NCBI GenBank assembly: GCA_006226965.1
Contig: SBGQ01000147.1
Span: 1 to 44,298, forward strand
DNA from: a bacterium
GTDB lineage: Bacteria; Bacteroidota; Rhodothermia; Balneolales; M1805
DNA: 44,298 nt
Direction of reading: 5' to 3'
The notes beneath the pieces were generated by a model. That model ran no database searches, was not told where the DNA came from, and saw nothing but the letters and a program-made list of their open reading frames with translations. Positions 17,124 through 25,826 of this stretch are shown one piece after another. The stretch's first letter is position 1; each line of letters opens with the position of its first letter. Made by a program: the position numbers and the translations under genes.

Positions 17124-18926
17124 GTGAACGATTTATTATCGCTAAATAAATACTTTTACCGATACAAGGGCACGTTAGCCACAGGAGTAATCTACCTCAC
17201 TGTGGCTAATTTGTTTTTGGTATTCATACCTATGATGATTCGTTTTGCCATGGACGAAGTGAAGCACGTTGTAGAAGGGGCAGATAAAGTTAATTTCAGC
17301 GGATATGCTCAAGTTTTATTTCAATCGTCAGTTGGTTGGGATTTAGCGAAATACGCTTTGTTACTTGTCGGAGCCATAATTTTATATGGGTTTTTATTGT
17401 TTTTGACTCGGCAAACGATAATAGTGGCTTCACGATATATAGAGTTCGACATTCGAAATGAACTGTACGAACATTTACAACGTTTACCGATGGCTTACTT
17501 TGCAACACATAAATCAGGTGATATATATGTACGGGTAACAGAAGACATAAATAGGGTTCGAGAGTATTTTGGCCCGGCTTTTATGTACATGGTTAACACA
17601 TTTACACGTGCTACAATTATCATCGGCATGATGTTTTGGGTAAATGCTGAATTAACGCTTTGGGCTTTGATTCCGCTTCCATTATTGTCTGTAATGGCCT
17701 ATTGGCTGAGTGGTTACATAAACAGAATGTCGAATGAAATTCAACAGCAGTATTCCAATTTAGCGGGAAGAGCACAAGAATCTTTCTCAAGTATACGATT
17801 GATAAAAGCCTATGTGCGTGAGTTGTTTGAAGAAAAACGTTTTGCCGATGAAGCAGAGATTTATCGCAAAAAGAAGATGATTCTCTCGGCGGTTGAAGCA
17901 ATGTTTTTTCCGATGTTGAATTTACTGATTGGTATATCTGTGATTTTGGTAGTTTGGAAAGGCGCTGAAAATATTCAATCGGGTACAGCTACAATTGGAA
18001 ATATTGCTGAATTTATCATTTATGTAGCGTATCTGACGTGGCCTGTGGCATCACTAGGTTACACTTTGAACATGATTCAACGTTCTGCTGCATCGAACAA
18101 GCGAATTCAGGAATTTTTACGTGAAACCACAGATATAGCTGACAATGAACAAACTCAGGCACTTAAATCTCCAATCAAAGGTAAAATAGAGTTCAAAAAT
18201 GTAAGTTTTACCTACCCAAATACTGAAGTAGCCGCACTTGAAAATTTAAATTTTGTAATTGAACCCGGTGAAAAGATTGGGATTGTAGGAAAAACAGGTT
18301 CCGGAAAAACATCTTTAGTTCAGTTAATCCCAAGATTATTTGAGCCAACAAGCGGAGAGATTTTAGTTGATGACATTCCATATAAACGATTGCCTATCAA
18401 CGAATTGAGAAAATCTATCGGATTTGTACCACAAGAGAATTTTTTATTTTCTGATACGATAAAAGAAAACATTGCATTCGGCGTTGAACAGGCTGATTTT
18501 ACAGAAATTGAACTCGCTGCAAAAAAAGCTCAAGTGTTAGAAAATATTTTGGAATTTGATAAAAAATTCGAGACTATTCTCGGAGAACGAGGAATCACTT
18601 TATCAGGTGGTCAAAAACAAAGAACGAGCATAGCACGGGCATTAATAAAAAAACCATGTATATTAGTTTTTGATGACTCGTTAAGTGCAGTTGATACAAA
18701 AACAGAAGATGAAATTCTGTCGTATTTAAAGAATGAATTAACCGAAAAAACAACCTTAATGATTAGCCATCGCATTTCTACTATTCAAGATTGCGATAGA
18801 ATATTTGTAATGGATAACGGAAGCATAGTTGAAACGGGAACACATGAAGAATTATTAACTCGTAAAGGTGTATATTTCCGAATCTATAGCAAGCAAATTT
18901 TAGAAAAAGAACTTTTGACTATATAG
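17124..18926 (+). CDS. ABC exporter half-transporter with degenerate Walker B (TM287/BmrC-like)
   Basis: Inner-membrane exporter subunit of 600 residues: an N-terminal six-helix transmembrane domain (about 15-320) and a C-terminal ATPase. Walker A is GKTGSGKTS (Lys395), the signature is the standard LSGGQ (493-497) and the switch His is in SHRIST. After the Walker B Asp517 there is Asp518 instead of the catalytic Glu, the hallmark of the degenerate subunit in heterodimeric exporters such as TM287/288. The second half-transporter at 20605 has the complementary pattern. GTG start 3 bases after the previous stop, hence co-translated. Lipid or drug export is the usual family role; substrate unknown. 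Confidence 0.92.
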   Translation: MNDLLSLNKYFYRYKGTLATGVIYLTVANLFLVFIPMMIRFAMDEVKHVVEGADKVNFSGYAQVLFQSSVGWDLAKYALLLVGAIILYGFLLFLTRQTIIVASRYIEFDIRNELYEHLQRLPMAYFATHKSGDIYVRVTEDINRVREYFGPAFMYMVNTFTRATIIIGMMFWVNAELTLWALIPLPLLSVMAYWLSGYINRMSNEIQQQYSNLAGRAQESFSSIRLIKAYVRELFEEKRFADEAEIYRKKKMILSAVEAMFFPMLNLLIGISVILVVWKGAENIQSGTATIGNIAEFIIYVAYLTWPVASLGYTLNMIQRSAASNKRIQEFLRETTDIADNEQTQALKSPIKGKIEFKNVSFTYPNTEVAALENLNFVIEPGEKIGIVGKTGSGKTSLVQLIPRLFEPTSGEILVDDIPYKRLPINELRKSIGFVPQENFLFSDTIKENIAFGVEQADFTEIELAAKKAQVLENILEFDKKFETILGERGITLSGGQKQRTSIARALIKKPCILVFDDSLSAVDTKTEDEILSYLKNELTEKTTLMISHRISTIQDCDRIFVMDNGSIVETGTHEELLTRKGVYFRIYSKQILEKELLTI

Positions 18927-18951
18927 CAAAAAGTAACATACATGTGCATAA

Positions 18952-18987
18952 CCAAGGGCTATATCACCGGGAGGTGGTCAACCTTGG
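18952..18987 (+). other. Structured leader between ABC gene and rnz
   Basis: Nested inverted repeats in the 112-base gap: outer CCAAGG (18952-18957) with CCTTGG (18982-18987), inner CACC-GGGA-GGTG hairpin. There is no T run after it, so it is not a standard terminator. It could be an mRNA processing site or a leader element of rnz. I match it to no known riboswitch. Confidence 0.4.
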
Positions 18988-19038
18988 GAAAAATCAACAT
19001 AAAAAACATACAGATAAGACATAAATAGAGGAAAAAAC

Positions 19039-20595
19039 ATGATCGTAGTACCATTAGGCGTATCGTCAGCAACCCCAACAGCAAACCGACATTTACCTGC
19101 AGTAGCACTTTGGAGAGAAGGTAGAATCTTTTTATTCGATTGTGGTGAAAACGCACAAATGCAAATGCTTAAAATCGGAATGAAGCGTTCCAAAATCGAT
19201 TACATTTTTATAACGCATTTAGACGGCGACCATTTCTTTGGCTTGCCGGGCTTGTTATCAACCTTGCATATTCAGCGCAGAGAAAAAGACCTTACAATAG
19301 TTGGTCCCGTTGGAATTAAAGAATATGTTGATTTCCATTTAAGATTTACAAACATTGATTTAACCTTTGATATTCATTATATCGAATTAGAAGAAGGTTT
19401 TGAAGGCGGAATCGTTGTTGATGAGGATGAATTTCAAGTTGAAGCTCGCCCGTTAGTTCACAATATTTTTTGTTTAGGTTATCGTTTCCAGGAAAAAGAC
19501 AAACCCGGTAAAGTTGATGCTGCAAAAGCTGCTGAATTTGGTATCGTAGAAGATCAGCAATTCAAAGATTTAAAAGCCGGTTTAGATGTGACTTTAGAAG
19601 ACGGTACAAAAGTACAGGCTTCTGATATTGTTGGTGAACTCAGAAAAGGTAAATCAGTTACTTATATCACTGATACTCGTGTTTGCCCAAATGCAGTAGA
19701 ACTTGCAAAAGAAACAACATTCTTATTCCACGAAGCTACTTTCGGAACTGCAATAGCTGATAAAGCCGTAGAAACTATGCACTCAACAGCTGAAGAAGCA
19801 GCAATGGTTGCAAAAGAAGCAAATGCAGAACGTTTAATTTTAACTCACTATTCTGCTCGCTACACCAACGAGTACGTGCTTTATAAAGAAGCAAAAGCTC
19901 AATTCGAAAACGTTTGGGTGGCTAATGAGTTAAGACCAATTATGACTGACCCGGCTACCGAATCTGGAATTTTCAGAGTTCCTAGAGAAGCAATGGCTCA
20001 AAGACGTCCACAAAGCACTGGTGGATTTAGAAGAGGCGGATTCTCACGTCCAAGCGGCGGTGGTTTTGGCGGAAGAAGACCATACAACTCCGGCGGTGGC
20101 GGCGGATTTAACCGTGGCGGCAGCGGAGGCGGCCAAAGAAGACCATACAACTCCGGCGGCGGCGGTGGCCAAAGAAGACCATACAATTCCGGTGGCGGCG
20201 ATTATTATCGTAACGACAGAAACAACGAAAGAAGTAATGATAGAGGCGGATTTGCCGGAAGTTCACGTCGTTTTGATAATAACAATCGTGGACCTGCAGG
20301 AAGCAGTAGCGGTGGATTTGAGCGTCGTTCTTACGATAATAACAACAATCGTGGTTTTGATAACCGCAACTATGATTCTCGTGACAGAAGCTTTAACCGC
20401 GATAGAAATTTCGGAGATCGTCAGGATTACAGACCAAGAAATGACGACCGTTTCGACAACCGCAGAAGTTTTAATAATGACAGACCGGAACAACGTAGTG
20501 GAAACACCGATTACAACAACGATCGCCGCTATTTTGGTGAGAAAAAAGATGTAATTAAACCACGTAACAACTTTGACGATTACGATCGTTTCTAG
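19039..20595 (+). CDS. rnz: Ribonuclease Z with RGG/Asn-rich C-terminal tail
   Basis: tRNA 3'-end processing endonuclease of the metallo-beta-lactamase fold. Residues 1 to about 318 are a full-length RNase Z: PLGVSSATPTANRHLPA, LFDCGENAQMQM, THLDGDHFFGLPGLL, LVHNIFCLGYRF with the following E-x-KPGK loop, YITDTR, FLFHEATFG and LILTHYSARY. Two things are odd. The metal motif reads H60-L-D62-G-D64-H65, with Asp where the family has the second His. And residues 326-518 are a low-complexity tail: an RGG/Gly-rich part with three RRPYNSGGG copies, then an Asn/Asp/Arg-rich part. Typical RNase Z proteins end near 305-320 residues. The ATG follows GAGGAAAAAAC. It lies between two halves of a probable heterodimeric exporter. 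Confidence 0.93.
   Translation: MIVVPLGVSSATPTANRHLPAVALWREGRIFLFDCGENAQMQMLKIGMKRSKIDYIFITHLDGDHFFGLPGLLSTLHIQRREKDLTIVGPVGIKEYVDFHLRFTNIDLTFDIHYIELEEGFEGGIVVDEDEFQVEARPLVHNIFCLGYRFQEKDKPGKVDAAKAAEFGIVEDQQFKDLKAGLDVTLEDGTKVQASDIVGELRKGKSVTYITDTRVCPNAVELAKETTFLFHEATFGTAIADKAVETMHSTAEEAAMVAKEANAERLILTHYSARYTNEYVLYKEAKAQFENVWVANELRPIMTDPATESGIFRVPREAMAQRRPQSTGGFRRGGFSRPSGGGFGGRRPYNSGGGGGFNRGGSGGGQRRPYNSGGGGGQRRPYNSGGGDYYRNDRNNERSNDRGGFAGSSRRFDNNNRGPAGSSSGGFERRSYDNNNNRGFDNRNYDSRDRSFNRDRNFGDRQDYRPRNDDRFDNRRSFNNDRPEQRSGNTDYNNDRRYFGEKKDVIKPRNNFDDYDRF
20074..20199 (+). repeat. Three copies of a 27-bp repeat encoding RRPYNSGGG
   Basis: Near-identical 27-base units at 20074-20100, 20137-20163 and 20173-20199 within the rnz tail. 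They differ only at wobble positions, so they arose by recent duplication or are under protein-level selection. Intervening codons are Gly/Arg-rich. Confidence 0.85.
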
Positions 20596-20604
20596 TCACA
20601 TTCT

Positions 20605-22380
20605 ATGACAGAGAAAAACTCTAAAAAAGCCGTCGATTCTAATTTGATTCGGCGGCTTTATTTCTTTATTAAACCGTATCGCTTTTTAGTATTACTAGCA
20701 CTTGCATTAACGATTAGTATTGCATTTTTAGGTCCTTACAGACCTTTGCTTATTCAAAGAGCTATTGACGATTATGTAGTTGTTGGGGACATGGAAGGTT
20801 TAAAATCCATTATCCTGTTAATTACAGCTGTATTGCTTGGAGAATCATTGTTTACAGTCGCGAATTTGTATTTAATGAATTGGATTGGGCAAGGAACTTT
20901 ATTTCGAATCCGAACATCTGTATTCAATAAAATCCAATCACTACATGTTCAATATTTTGATAAGAATCCGCTTGGACGATTAGTTACAAGAACAACAAAC
21001 GATATTGAAGCCATTGATGAATTAGTATCAACCGGAATCGTAAATATGATGGGTGATATGCTTCGAATCGTATTTATCATGTATTTCATGTTTACAATGG
21101 ATTGGAAGCTTACATTGTTATCGCTTTCAATGATTCCAATCTTATTTTGGGCAACATCAGTATTTAAAGATAAAATGCGAGTAACCTATCTAGAAGTAAG
21201 AGATCAGGTCGCAAGGTTGAATTCGTTCATTCAGGAGCATATAAATGGTATGCACATTGTGCAGTTATTTAATCGCCAAAAAGTAGAATTCAATCGCTAT
21301 CAAGGTATTAACGAAGATCATAAAAAAGCGCACATAAAGACTATTTATTACTTCTCAATCTTTTGGCCGCTAGTTGAAATTTTATCAACCATTGGAATGG
21401 CTTTAGTGATTTGGTTTGGCGGCGCTTCTGTTTTGATTGAAGGATTATCGTTTGGTGTTTTAGTGGCGTTTATCCAATATGTAAGGCAATTTTTTCAACC
21501 AATTCGTGATATATCTGAGAAGTTTAATACCCTGCAAAGTGCGATGGCAGCTACTGAGCGAATTGTAAGTGTGTTAGATACCGAATCTAAAATGAGCGAC
21601 GGTAACACGGAATTGCCGGAACACGTGAAGGGAGAAGTTGAGTTTCAGCAAGTTTCATTCAGATATCTGGCTGACGGTCAAGACATTCTGAAAGATGTAA
21701 GTTTTCGATTGAATCCCGGAAAAATGATGGCGATTGTAGGGGCAACTGGCGCCGGAAAAACCACAATCATTAATTTAATGACTCGTTTTTACGATAATCA
21801 GTCAGGAACGATTTTATTAGATGGAATTCCGATAAAAGACTTATCTATTAATAACCTTCGTTCGCAAATTGCTTTGGTTTTACAAGATAATGCCTTGTTT
21901 TCAGGCTCTATATTGAACAATATTACATTAGGCAGGGAAGATATTTCATTAGAAAAAGTGATTGAAGCATCAAAACTTGTTGGTGCACATGAATTCATTT
22001 CGAAGCTGCCAAACGCGTATCATCATGAAATACATGAGCGCGGGGCAAGTTTATCAATGGGGCAGCGTCAGTTGATTTGTTTTATCAGAGCATTGGTTTT
22101 TGACCCCAAGATTATCATTTTGGATGAAGCTACATCAAATATTGACTCTGAAACAGAAGCCTTGGTAACCAATGCTTTACAGGTTTTAATGAAGGATCGT
22201 ACATCTATTGTAATTGCACATCGATTGAGTACAATATTACACGCAGATACTATTCTAGTTATGCACAAAGGCGAAGTTCGTGAACAAGGTAATCACAAAG
22301 AACTCATTACTAAAGATGACGGTTTATATCGAAAATTGTACGAATTGCAATACAAAGACGAGTTAAAAAGCACCGGTTGA
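20605..22380 (+). CDS. ABC exporter half-transporter with canonical Walker B (TM288/BmrD-like)
   Basis: Six-helix transmembrane domain plus ATPase, 591 residues. Walker A is GATGAGKTT (Lys385), Walker B ends ILDEATSNID with the catalytic Glu508 intact and the switch His is in AHRLST. The signature motif is LSMGQ (483-487) instead of LSGGQ. This complements the degenerate partner at 17124 as in TM288 of TM287/288: one hydrolytic site (this Walker B with the partner's LSGGQ) and one degenerate site. It starts 9 bases after rnz and ends directly against the stop of the convergent gene at 22381. Probable substrate class: lipids or hydrophobic drugs. Confidence 0.93.
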   Translation: MTEKNSKKAVDSNLIRRLYFFIKPYRFLVLLALALTISIAFLGPYRPLLIQRAIDDYVVVGDMEGLKSIILLITAVLLGESLFTVANLYLMNWIGQGTLFRIRTSVFNKIQSLHVQYFDKNPLGRLVTRTTNDIEAIDELVSTGIVNMMGDMLRIVFIMYFMFTMDWKLTLLSLSMIPILFWATSVFKDKMRVTYLEVRDQVARLNSFIQEHINGMHIVQLFNRQKVEFNRYQGINEDHKKAHIKTIYYFSIFWPLVEILSTIGMALVIWFGGASVLIEGLSFGVLVAFIQYVRQFFQPIRDISEKFNTLQSAMAATERIVSVLDTESKMSDGNTELPEHVKGEVEFQQVSFRYLADGQDILKDVSFRLNPGKMMAIVGATGAGKTTIINLMTRFYDNQSGTILLDGIPIKDLSINNLRSQIALVLQDNALFSGSILNNITLGREDISLEKVIEASKLVGAHEFISKLPNAYHHEIHERGASLSMGQRQLICFIRALVFDPKIIILDEATSNIDSETEALVTNALQVLMKDRTSIVIAHRLSTILHADTILVMHKGEVREQGNHKELITKDDGLYRKLYELQYKDELKSTG

Positions 22381-23217
22381 TTAATCGTTGGAAATATCCA
22401 ATTTGGAAGCTTCTTTTTCGAACCACTCTTTGAGTTCATCAGGAGTATCTTGAGGTAAGGAATAATACGATCTGCATTTCACACTTTTGTCATTCATCAA
22501 AGCTTTTGCTCCAAATGCATGATAAAACTCGTGTGAAAATCCCAGTTTACTCATGATGGCAGCCGGCGCACAAATATCCCAATAATAGGAGCGTCTGAAT
22601 CCGATATAACCATTCGACTTATTAAATATCGGCCCTAATTGAGATACCATATCAAAAATATAGGGTTCCTTTTTTTGATGAAATTCAAGTTCTAAATAGG
22701 CTTTTTGTTCGGGTGTTACGTGCTTTTGAACCAGACTTCCAACCGGATTCCAAACTATGTAAGGAATAGGTTTAGCGATATTGTTTTGCGTAAAAACAAT
22801 ATCATTTTCTTGTGTAAAAATCAGTAGTTCTTCGGAAGGTTTATAACAGAATCCTAGAGTTGGAATTCCATTTACCGCTAGTCCGATTAATACAAAAAAG
22901 TGTGGGTTTCCGGCAACAAAATTATTGGTTCCGTCTATGGGGTCGATATACCAAACTCTTTCAGAACCGATTGGGTAAGATTTGTCTTCAGATTCTTCAC
23001 CGACAAAACTATCATCTGGAAATAACAATTGCATTCTAGAGATGATAAATTCATTTGCCCAAATATCAACATTGGTTACTTGAGATTGATCCGGTTTTTG
23101 AAATACTTCAAAATCACGTTGTTGCCTTTTTTGTATGATTTCTTGGCCAACTTGATTTAGAAGTGCAAGTATTTCACTGTATTTTTGCTGAGGTATAATT
23201 GAATTCATGAACTTCAT
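22381..23217 (-). CDS. Inositol monophosphatase/CysQ-family phosphatase
   Basis: Mg2+-dependent sugar or nucleotide phosphatase, about 278 residues. Catalytic motifs are FVGEES (metal-binding Glu), VWYIDPIDGTNNF (the DP-x-DGT signature) and YYWDICAPAAIMSKLG (the WD-x-xA motif). Substrates could be inositol-1-phosphate, fructose-1,6-bisphosphate, histidinol phosphate or PAP; sequence alone does not decide. ATG 23217 and ATG 23208 are both reasonable starts; the frame further upstream begins with TTG. The gene is divergent from the next small gene and its stop abuts that of the ABC exporter with no space for a terminator. Confidence 0.87.
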   Translation of the reverse strand: MKFMNSIIPQQKYSEILALLNQVGQEIIQKRQQRDFEVFQKPDQSQVTNVDIWANEFIISRMQLLFPDDSFVGEESEDKSYPIGSERVWYIDPIDGTNNFVAGNPHFFVLIGLAVNGIPTLGFCYKPSEELLIFTQENDIVFTQNNIAKPIPYIVWNPVGSLVQKHVTPEQKAYLELEFHQKKEPYIFDMVSQLGPIFNKSNGYIGFRRSYYWDICAPAAIMSKLGFSHEFYHAFGAKALMNDKSVKCRSYYSLPQDTPDELKEWFEKEASKLDISND

Positions 23218-23262
23218 AGCCGATAAGGACTTAAAGGTAATCAATTCATAATTGAAAGTCGC

Positions 23263-23454
23263 ATGAAACCTACGTTAGATACACTAAAGAACGAACTTCT
23301 GCTGAGTCGGAAAGAGCTTAAAAAAAGTTTAAAGCACTCTTATAGAGCGGTGAGAAAAGATGTACGAGAGCACCCGGAAAAGGGACTGTTGATTGCTTTA
23401 GCAAGCGGCTTATTTTTGGGTTATCTTGCTCATAAAGTAGTATCAGATAAGTAA
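23263..23454 (+). CDS. Small membrane protein, YqjD/DUF883-like C-terminus
   Basis: 63 residues: a charged amphipathic N-terminal helix (LKNELLLSRKELKKSLKHSYRAV) and one C-terminal membrane helix (GLLIALASGLFLGYLAHKV). The DVREHPEKG lead-in followed by a Gly-patterned helix resembles YqjD/ElaB/DUF883 proteins, which anchor by the C-terminal helix and in E. coli bind ribosomes. It lies 5 bases upstream of the penicillin-acylase-like gene and is probably co-transcribed. Family placement is tentative. Confidence 0.65.
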   Translation: MKPTLDTLKNELLLSRKELKKSLKHSYRAVRKDVREHPEKGLLIALASGLFLGYLAHKVVSDK

Positions 23455-23459
23455 ATATT

Positions 23460-25826
23460 TTGAAACATATTGTACTTGCACTCTTAAGTGCATTAGCATT
23501 TATCAGCGGAATTTACAGCTTATATAAGCCTTTAGGAAGAGAGCTGATACCACAAATTGCACCTTTTTTTGTTGGGGATAAAGGAATCTGGGGTACAATA
23601 AAAAAGGCTTCCGAACCGGAGGAAGGTATGTACGAGTTTGCGAACTTAAAGAACGATGTAAAAATTGCCAGAGACGAGTTCGGGATACCGCATATTTATG
23701 CGTCAACTTACAACGATGCGCTTTTTGCACTTGGTTATATTACGGCAAGAGATCGGTTATTTCAGATAGAAATGCAATCAAGACTTATATCAGGAGAAAC
23801 ATCTGAATGGTTCGGTAAAAATAATGTCGAGCTGGATAAGTTTATGTTAAATACCGGACTTGAAAAGCTTTCAAGTAATTTGATATCAGCAACTTATAGT
23901 TCAAATGAATATTCGTTATTAAAAGAATACAGTACAGGTATAAATGCATATATAAATGCTGAAGCCGAACAGATCAGACCTTTTGAATATGCACTTTTAG
24001 GATTAAATATTAGATACAGTCGTCCGGTCGACGGAATCAGATCTCTGCTTTGGTTTCATTTTTTGATGAACTTTAATTTAGATGATTTTTATGCACAGGA
24101 GCTTGTCAATAAATTGGGTAACCAAGCATTTAATGAGCTTTTTTATTCACAGTTGGATTACATCTCAACAACCGGAGGAGATAAGGCGCCTAAAATAACA
24201 AAACCGCTTATCCCAGAGTTGTCGAATAGTTCGTATAAAAACACATTCGATTTACTGGTAAAACAACTGGAATTACTCGAAAGAATTACAGGTTGGAAAC
24301 CCAATTCGTTCAATTCAAATACAATTGCGTATAAAAGTTCTCCTAAACAACAAGCCTTAGCCTATTCCATGATTGGTCCGCTTACCAAACCTAATTTGTT
24401 TTACGAGGTTTATATTCATTTAAATGGGCAGGAAATTCATGGATTTACAATACCGGGAATACCGGGAATTATATTTGGAAATAATGACTCCGTTTCTTGG
24501 ACAATCAATCCAGCACCGCTGAATGTGATCGATTTCTCAGAAGTGAGTGATTCAGTTCAAGTAGGAAATGAGGAAGGTTATTCAATAGATGTACGTGAAT
24601 CTTCTGGCTATACACATTCAATAAAATATTCGGCAAACGGTGTGTTATTGTCGTCCGGTACAGAAATAATTGAAATGAGTTGGCCCGGGATTCGAACATG
24701 TGATGTGGCAACAGGGCTCATGAAAGCTGCTTTTTCCGGTAATCTGGAAGATTTACAACAAGCATTAATTGGTTCAGGTTTACCCGTAGCCCAAATAGTA
24801 GGTTTTGATTCAGATGGATTGGGTTATTTTTTGAGTGCGTCAGTTCCGATAAGAAATCAATATTTAGGTGTTGTTTCAGGAAGAAATTATGAAAAGCAAA
24901 ATCTGAAATATTTAACAACTGATTTAATTCGAGTAGAAGAAAAAAACTCGCTCATTTATACCAATCAATTCCCTCTAAATAAAGAGGAATCAAACTTGCC
25001 TTATTTTACAAAACAAGGATTTTGGCGAGATGCCCGTTTAAGAAGTTTAGTTCAAAAACTGGAAAAACCAGTTGATGAGAAAATGCTTGTCAAACTGTTG
25101 AATGATAGGTTTATGGTTGAAAATAAATTGCAGCCCTTGTTTACAGAGATGTTTAAAGGGAAAATAAACAGTCCATTAAACGCCTTGGGGAATGAGTTGA
25201 GAGTATGGGATTATATTGCTGATAAAGACGCAAGCTATCCAAAATTTTTCAGCAATTTTGAAAAAATACTTCCAAATCTGACATATGATGAATTCCCTTT
25301 TAGATTTTATCCTGATCATGATATCACATTAATTAACTTAATTAAAAATCCAAAATCAAAGTGGTTTGATCAACAAAAAACGGAGAATATTGAAACAGGG
25401 TTAGATATCTTATCAAAAGCATTTAACGAAGCTTATGATTTAACCGTTCTTGAAAGCGGAGCACCGGAAAACTGGACTTGGGCAGTAACCAATAGAGGTA
25501 AGGTTAAGCATATTAGTAATAATGATTTATTGAATCAGTTGAATGAAAATTTTGTTATTAGAGAAGGAACCACAAATACGATAAATCAAAATTCGGACGG
25601 TATTTTTTCATACGCTCCGATAGTGAAGTATTCTTCGGAATTGAAGAACAAAAAAATGCATTCCAGAGCGTTGGTTTTTTCAGGAAATTCTGCAAATCGA
25701 TACAGTGTGTTTTATGATAACCAAATGTCAACATGGGTTGGTACTGATTTAAGGCCGCAACTTGCGTTTTCAAGCTACGATTCGCTGTATAAAAACGGGT
25801 ATTTAATTTTAAAGTCAGAACGATGA
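23460..25826 (+). CDS. Penicillin acylase-family Ntn-hydrolase
   Basis: Predicted exported or membrane-anchored amide hydrolase of 788 residues, near the usual 750-850 for the family. Start TTG 23460 gives an N-terminal hydrophobic segment (KHIVLALLSALAFISGIYSLY). The alpha-chain has VKIARDEFGIPHIYA and ALGYITARDRLFQIEM. The expected autocatalytic site is before Ser286 (FN-SNTIAY), which would be the new N-terminal nucleophile; canonical members have GSNNW, so the surrounding residues are divergent. The oxyanion region IPGIPGIIFGNNDSVSWTINPA follows normally. Physiological role unknown; relatives act on acyl-homoserine lactones or beta-lactams. It overlaps the next gene by 4 bases (ATGA). Confidence 0.85.
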   Translation: MKHIVLALLSALAFISGIYSLYKPLGRELIPQIAPFFVGDKGIWGTIKKASEPEEGMYEFANLKNDVKIARDEFGIPHIYASTYNDALFALGYITARDRLFQIEMQSRLISGETSEWFGKNNVELDKFMLNTGLEKLSSNLISATYSSNEYSLLKEYSTGINAYINAEAEQIRPFEYALLGLNIRYSRPVDGIRSLLWFHFLMNFNLDDFYAQELVNKLGNQAFNELFYSQLDYISTTGGDKAPKITKPLIPELSNSSYKNTFDLLVKQLELLERITGWKPNSFNSNTIAYKSSPKQQALAYSMIGPLTKPNLFYEVYIHLNGQEIHGFTIPGIPGIIFGNNDSVSWTINPAPLNVIDFSEVSDSVQVGNEEGYSIDVRESSGYTHSIKYSANGVLLSSGTEIIEMSWPGIRTCDVATGLMKAAFSGNLEDLQQALIGSGLPVAQIVGFDSDGLGYFLSASVPIRNQYLGVVSGRNYEKQNLKYLTTDLIRVEEKNSLIYTNQFPLNKEESNLPYFTKQGFWRDARLRSLVQKLEKPVDEKMLVKLLNDRFMVENKLQPLFTEMFKGKINSPLNALGNELRVWDYIADKDASYPKFFSNFEKILPNLTYDEFPFRFYPDHDITLINLIKNPKSKWFDQQKTENIETGLDILSKAFNEAYDLTVLESGAPENWTWAVTNRGKVKHISNNDLLNQLNENFVIREGTTNTINQNSDGIFSYAPIVKYSSELKNKKMHSRALVFSGNSANRYSVFYDNQMSTWVGTDLRPQLAFSSYDSLYKNGYLILKSER

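Noticed and set aside
18959-19193. Minus-strand ORFs of 65-71 codons across the rnz start
   Set aside because: Antisense shadows of the leader and N-terminus of rnz; no family match or RBS.
20021-20554. Out-of-frame 177-codon ORF and antisense ORFs in the RNase Z tail
   Set aside because: Low-complexity GGC/GAC-rich repeats keep other frames open. The main frame continues RNase Z and has sensible RGG composition, whereas the alternates are Thr/Val/Ile-rich with no motif.
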